This document shows positions 61,293-64,000 of a stretch of 64,000 bases of DNA, piece by piece. This stretch comes from Siphonobacter aquaeclarae (GTDB taxonomy: Bacteria > Bacteroidota > Bacteroidia > Cytophagales > Spirosomataceae). Positions within the stretch are counted from its first letter, which is position 1. Every line of letters begins with the position of its first letter. The stretch covers positions 725,698-789,697 of the forward strand of contig NZ_FNGS01000003.1 in the NCBI RefSeq assembly GCF_900103285.1. Reading direction: 5' to 3'. The notes under the pieces are model-generated. The model saw only the letters and a list, made by a program, of their open reading frames with translations. It was not told the DNA's origin and searched no databases. Made by a program: the position numbers and the translations under genes.

Positions 61293-62318
61293 ATGACAAA
61301 ACGAGAATGGCTGGCACTTCCGGCCCGCTTCGGCCTGGATGGGTTTATTCTGGCTTTATTAGGAATGATCGGCCTGGCCTGGATCTGGCCGGAGGGAGGG
61401 CTCGGAGACGGCCCTTTTTCGCTTTCAACCCTGGCTAATTATGGCGTATCCCTTATCTTCTTCTTTTATGGACTGCGGCTGAACAAGGCCAAGCTTCGGG
61501 CAGGGCTGAGTAACTGGCGGTTGCACTTGGTCGTCCATGCGAGTACCTTCCTGCTGTTTCCGTTACTGGTTATTCCGTTAAAAGCCTTGCTGCAAACTCC
61601 TGATACACAGCTGATCTGGTTGGGTGTTTTCTTTTTGTCAACACTCCCGTCCACCGTTTCTTCGTCTGTCGTCATGGTATCCATCGCGGAGGGAAATATA
61701 CCGGCGGCGATTTTCAATGCCAGTATTTCGAGTATCATCGGCGTATTTGTAACGCCGGTCTGGATGCAGCTGGCCAATGTGGAAGGCGGCAGCGGAAGCA
61801 GTGCCCACCTGCTCGATGTGATGCAGAAACTCACGCTCCAGGTACTGGTGCCGGTTGTGGCAGGTATTCTGCTCAACCGGTATGGCGGCGCCTATGCAGA
61901 GAAAAACAAAAAGTATTTACGCTATTTTGATCAGACAACGATACTGGTCATTGTCTATACGGCTTTCTGTGAATCCTTTGAAAAGCATTTGTTTGCAAGC
62001 CTGGGTTTCGGAAGTCTGCTAGTACTGGGAGGAGGAATGGTTTCCCTGTTTTTTGCTGCGTTCTGGATGATTACTATGGTTTGTAACCTGCTGGGATTCA
62101 ATCGGGAAGACAGGATTACAGCCGTTTTTTGCGGTTCGAAGAAATCCCTCATCCATGGAACGGTCATGTCGAAGGTACTTTTCGCGGGAAGTCCGGCGTT
62201 GGGTATTCTGCTGTTGCCGCTGATGATGTACCATGCTCTTCAATTGATTATTGCAAGTATTCTCGCAAGGCAAATGGCGGCTCGCAGCACACTGACGCCT
62301 ACACCCGCCGGGAAGTAG
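61293..62318 (+). CDS. Bile acid:sodium symporter (SBF-like) family transporter
   Basis: A 341-residue membrane protein from ATG 61293 with about ten TM segments. It carries FLSTLPSTVSSSVVMVSIAEGN and NASISSIIGVFVTPVW (cores STLPSTVSSSVVM, NASISSIIGVF), typical of the YocS/SBF-like branch. Members move organic anions with sodium; the substrate is unknown. The MBL gene follows with its own -7 element. Confidence 0.92.
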   Translation: MTKREWLALPARFGLDGFILALLGMIGLAWIWPEGGLGDGPFSLSTLANYGVSLIFFFYGLRLNKAKLRAGLSNWRLHLVVHASTFLLFPLLVIPLKALLQTPDTQLIWLGVFFLSTLPSTVSSSVVMVSIAEGNIPAAIFNASISSIIGVFVTPVWMQLANVEGGSGSSAHLLDVMQKLTLQVLVPVVAGILLNRYGGAYAEKNKKYLRYFDQTTILVIVYTAFCESFEKHLFASLGFGSLLVLGGGMVSLFFAAFWMITMVCNLLGFNREDRITAVFCGSKKSLIHGTVMSKVLFAGSPALGILLLPLMMYHALQLIIASILARQMAARSTLTPTPAGK

Positions 62319-62337
62319 GAAATGGAAAGAGAATAAG

Positions 62338-62345
62338 TACTTTTG
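62338..62345 (+). promoter_or_regulatory. -7 element for the MBL-fold gene
   Basis: TACTTTTG, exact to TAnnTTTG, 26 bases before ATG 62372; no clear -33. Confidence 0.5.
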
Positions 62346-62371
62346 CCAGGCAGCGTTTTGCACATTCCCCT

Positions 62372-63490
62372 ATGAAAATCAGGAAGAAACCCATGATGGT
62401 TGGTTTGATAGTGCTTTTTGTGATCGCCGTGGCAACGGCGGTAGTGTTGAACTTGCCGACGTTTGGCGCTTCGGCGACAGGCAGCCGCCTCGAACGCATT
62501 CAGCATTCTCCTCATTATAAGGATGGGGCTTTTGAATATCCGATTCCGACGCCGACGATGGATCCGGCGTTTTCTTTCTGGAAATTGCTCAGGGCGTATA
62601 TGAATCCGCTGCCGGGGCAGTCGCCCGCGCAACCCCTGCCTGTGGAAAAAACAGATCTGAAAGTATTAAAAGGAAGTGAGCCGTTACTGGTGTGGTTCGG
62701 TCACTCTTCCTATTTCCTGCGGATCAATGGAAAGAATATATTGATCGATCCCGTGTTCTGCGAGCGGCCGTCTCCTTTTCAGTTTATCGGTTCGAAGCGG
62801 TATCCGGGCACGGAAGTATACTCGGCAGATGATTTTCCGGAACTGGATGCGGTCATCCTTACGCACGATCATTACGATCACCTCGATTATGAGGCGATCA
62901 CGCGCTTGATTCCGAAGACCCGCCATTTTCATGCTGCCCTGGGGGTAGGTGCCCATCTGGAGCGCTGGGGGGCAAGCCCCGGTGCTATTACGGAGTATGA
63001 TTGGGGTGATCGGGGCACAATCGGTACAGACATAGAACTGATCGCTACCCCCGCGCGGCATTTTTCGGGTCGCGGGTTCGGCCGGAATAAAACACTGTGG
63101 ACGTCTTTCGTTTTCCGGACGAATGATCTGAAGTTGTTTTTGGGAGGAGATTCCGGGTTTGGCCCGCACTTTAAAGAGATTGGCGAGAAGTATGGTCCGT
63201 TTGATCTCGCATTATTGGAATGCGGACAGTACAATGAAATGTGGCCGCGCATCCATATGATGCCGGAAGAAACAGCGCAGGCGGCGGTAGAACTCAAGGC
63301 CCGCACGCTCATGCCGGTGCACTGGGCGAAGTTTACCCTGGGGCTGCACCCCTGGAAGGAGCCGATTGAGCGGGTCGTAAAAAAGGCAGGAGAACTTCAT
63401 CTTCCATTAATGACGCCGCGGATCGGCCAGGTGGTGATGTTGAAGGATACGCTTTTGCCGACCGAACATTGGTGGGCGCCGTTAAAGTAG
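62372..63490 (+). CDS. MBL-fold metallohydrolase, NAPE-PLD/UlaG-like
   Basis: A 372-residue protein from ATG 62372 with an N-terminal TM anchor (about 9-28) and a metallo-beta-lactamase fold: WFGHSSYFLRINGKNILIDP (core GHSSYFLRI), the metal motif THDHYDHLD, ATPARHFSGRG and MPVHWAKFTLG. It resembles NAPE-PLD-type lipid hydrolases and UlaG. Substrate unknown. The frame is open upstream but only this start gives a sensible anchor. Confidence 0.9.
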   Translation: MKIRKKPMMVGLIVLFVIAVATAVVLNLPTFGASATGSRLERIQHSPHYKDGAFEYPIPTPTMDPAFSFWKLLRAYMNPLPGQSPAQPLPVEKTDLKVLKGSEPLLVWFGHSSYFLRINGKNILIDPVFCERPSPFQFIGSKRYPGTEVYSADDFPELDAVILTHDHYDHLDYEAITRLIPKTRHFHAALGVGAHLERWGASPGAITEYDWGDRGTIGTDIELIATPARHFSGRGFGRNKTLWTSFVFRTNDLKLFLGGDSGFGPHFKEIGEKYGPFDLALLECGQYNEMWPRIHMMPEETAQAAVELKARTLMPVHWAKFTLGLHPWKEPIERVVKKAGELHLPLMTPRIGQVVMLKDTLLPTEHWWAPLK

Positions 63491-63682
63491 AGAGAATTTA
63501 GGGTTCCGGTTTTCGTTTTGGAGGCCGGTTTTTAGCCAAAACGGGCTGAGGTGTATCAAAACCACAGTCCGTTTCTGTTTTTTACGGGAAGGGGCTCTAT
63601 TTTTTTTCGAGGTATAAGCTCCTGAGGGGTAAGGAGTTAAGGGATTAGAATGGATAGTAAGAAAAATAGTTTGGTAAAAGTG
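63491..63682. other. Intergenic region after the MBL gene
   Basis: A short imperfect hairpin (GTTTTGG at 63515-63521 with CCAAAAC at 63536-63542) may end the MBL transcript. The rest is AT-rich and leads into the tandem promoters; no gene is supported from 63491 to the window end. Confidence 0.5.
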
Positions 63683-63714
63683 TTGACAAGAGGGGGTAAA
63701 AAGCTGCATCTTTG
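63683..63714 (+). promoter_or_regulatory. Tandem strong promoter P1 (probably for an rRNA operon)
   Basis: TTGACA (63683-63688), then CATCTTTG (63707-63714), 21 bases after the TTG. An A/T-rich stretch directly upstream resembles an UP element. Confidence 0.8.
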
Positions 63715-63801
63715 CACTCCCAAACGACGGGAAGAGGGAATGTAAGCTGGTGTAAGTAATTGAGGGAGAGGGAGTTAGGAAAAATAAATTTAAAATTTTT
63801 C

Positions 63802-63833
63802 TTGACAATGGGGTGTTAAAATGACTAGTTTTG
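63802..63833 (+). promoter_or_regulatory. Tandem strong promoter P2
   Basis: TTGACA (63802-63807) and TAGTTTTG (63826-63833), 21 bases after the TTG, with a strongly A/T-rich upstream block and a downstream CAACCCGGTT. Confidence 0.85.
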
Positions 63834-63905
63834 CAACCCGGTTAAGGGAAGAAAGGAAAAGGGAGTGGGGTTGAGGCGAGGGCGAAAAAAAACTTTCAAA
63901 AATTC

Positions 63906-63936
63906 TTGACAAGCGGCTTTCGAAGTAGTAACTTTG
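63906..63936 (+). promoter_or_regulatory. Tandem strong promoter P3
   Basis: TTGACA (63906-63911) and TAACTTTG (63929-63936), 20 bases after the TTG, with an A-rich upstream block and a downstream CAGCCCGGTT, nearly the same start as P2. Confidence 0.85.
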
Positions 63937-64000
63937 CAGCCCGGTTTGAAAGAAAGACCAAAAAAAGAAAACGGAAAAGCGGAATTTGGCTTTGAAGTTT

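Noticed and set aside
63482..63808. 108-codon minus-strand frame at the right end
   Set aside because: It runs through AT-rich promoter DNA on the opposite strand, with low-complexity composition.
1..64000. CRISPR array, insertion sequence or prophage
   Set aside because: No regularly spaced repeats with spacers, transposase, integrase or phage structural genes were recognised. The heptad palindromes have no spacer structure.

Overview
The window reads as chromosomal DNA of a Bacteroidota bacterium, most likely order Cytophagales. Visible support: promoters of the TAnnTTTG (-7) / TTG (-33) type, few Shine-Dalgarno sequences, TonB-dependent uptake genes, a type IX secretion-style C-terminal domain, family-restricted genes (DUF5683, DUF3822, DUF4397) and a GC content judged by eye to be in the mid-fifties. 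The genus cannot be named from this. I see no tRNA, rRNA, phage, insertion sequence or CRISPR array inside the window.

Layout. 1-4.1 kb: truncated rarA, then a 7-TM protein, a 54-residue membrane protein and a NarL-type two-component pair. 4.1-9.7 kb: small genes, then a BlaI/M56 (BlaR1-like) cluster with three TonB C-terminal domains; near-identical palindromes precede blaI and the large tonB. 9.7-14.1 kb: exported phosphatase, YitT protein, meaB, ispD, queA. 14.3-17.4 kb: ABC permease, anchored protein, DUF3822, coaD. 17.4-25.9 kb: a minus-strand redox/sulfur region (cysteine desulfurase, DUF4397 lipoprotein, TonB-dependent receptor, di-heme peroxidase, DsbD-N-like protein, YceI, TlpA-like thioredoxin). 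Its first transcript carries a SAM-I-type riboswitch followed by a 14-codon cysteine-rich mini-ORF, and a related palindrome occurs before both the TlpA gene and the receptor gene. 26-34.5 kb: S41 peptidase lipoprotein, barrel protein, NUDIX, pyrE, DnaJ-like protein, dprA, imelysin-like/peroxidase fusion, radical SAM protein. 34.6-39 kb: parA, parB, DUF5683, dapB, lepB. 39-45 kb: SSS transporter with myo-inositol oxygenase, RlmI-like methyltransferase, S1/P1-like protein, rpsT, radC. 45.3-51.5 kb: an operon of sigma factor, TPR anti-sigma-like protein, subtilase and TPR-CHAT protease, with a divergent LuxR-HTH mini-protein. 51.8-63.5 kb: serine hydrolase lipoprotein with a histone-like tail, SGNH esterase, fumC, GH18 chitinase, M3 peptidase, 4HB sensor, SBF transporter, MBL hydrolase. 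63.5-64 kb: three tandem strong promoters pointing out of the window, probably for an rRNA operon just beyond it.

Most notable: (1) the SAM riboswitch / Cys-rich mini-ORF with its downstream thiol-redox and sulfur genes; (2) the sigma/anti-sigma/subtilase/CHAT two-protease operon; (3) the BlaI-type operator shared by blaI and a distal tonB; (4) a family of intergenic palindromes built from 7-base units at three loci.
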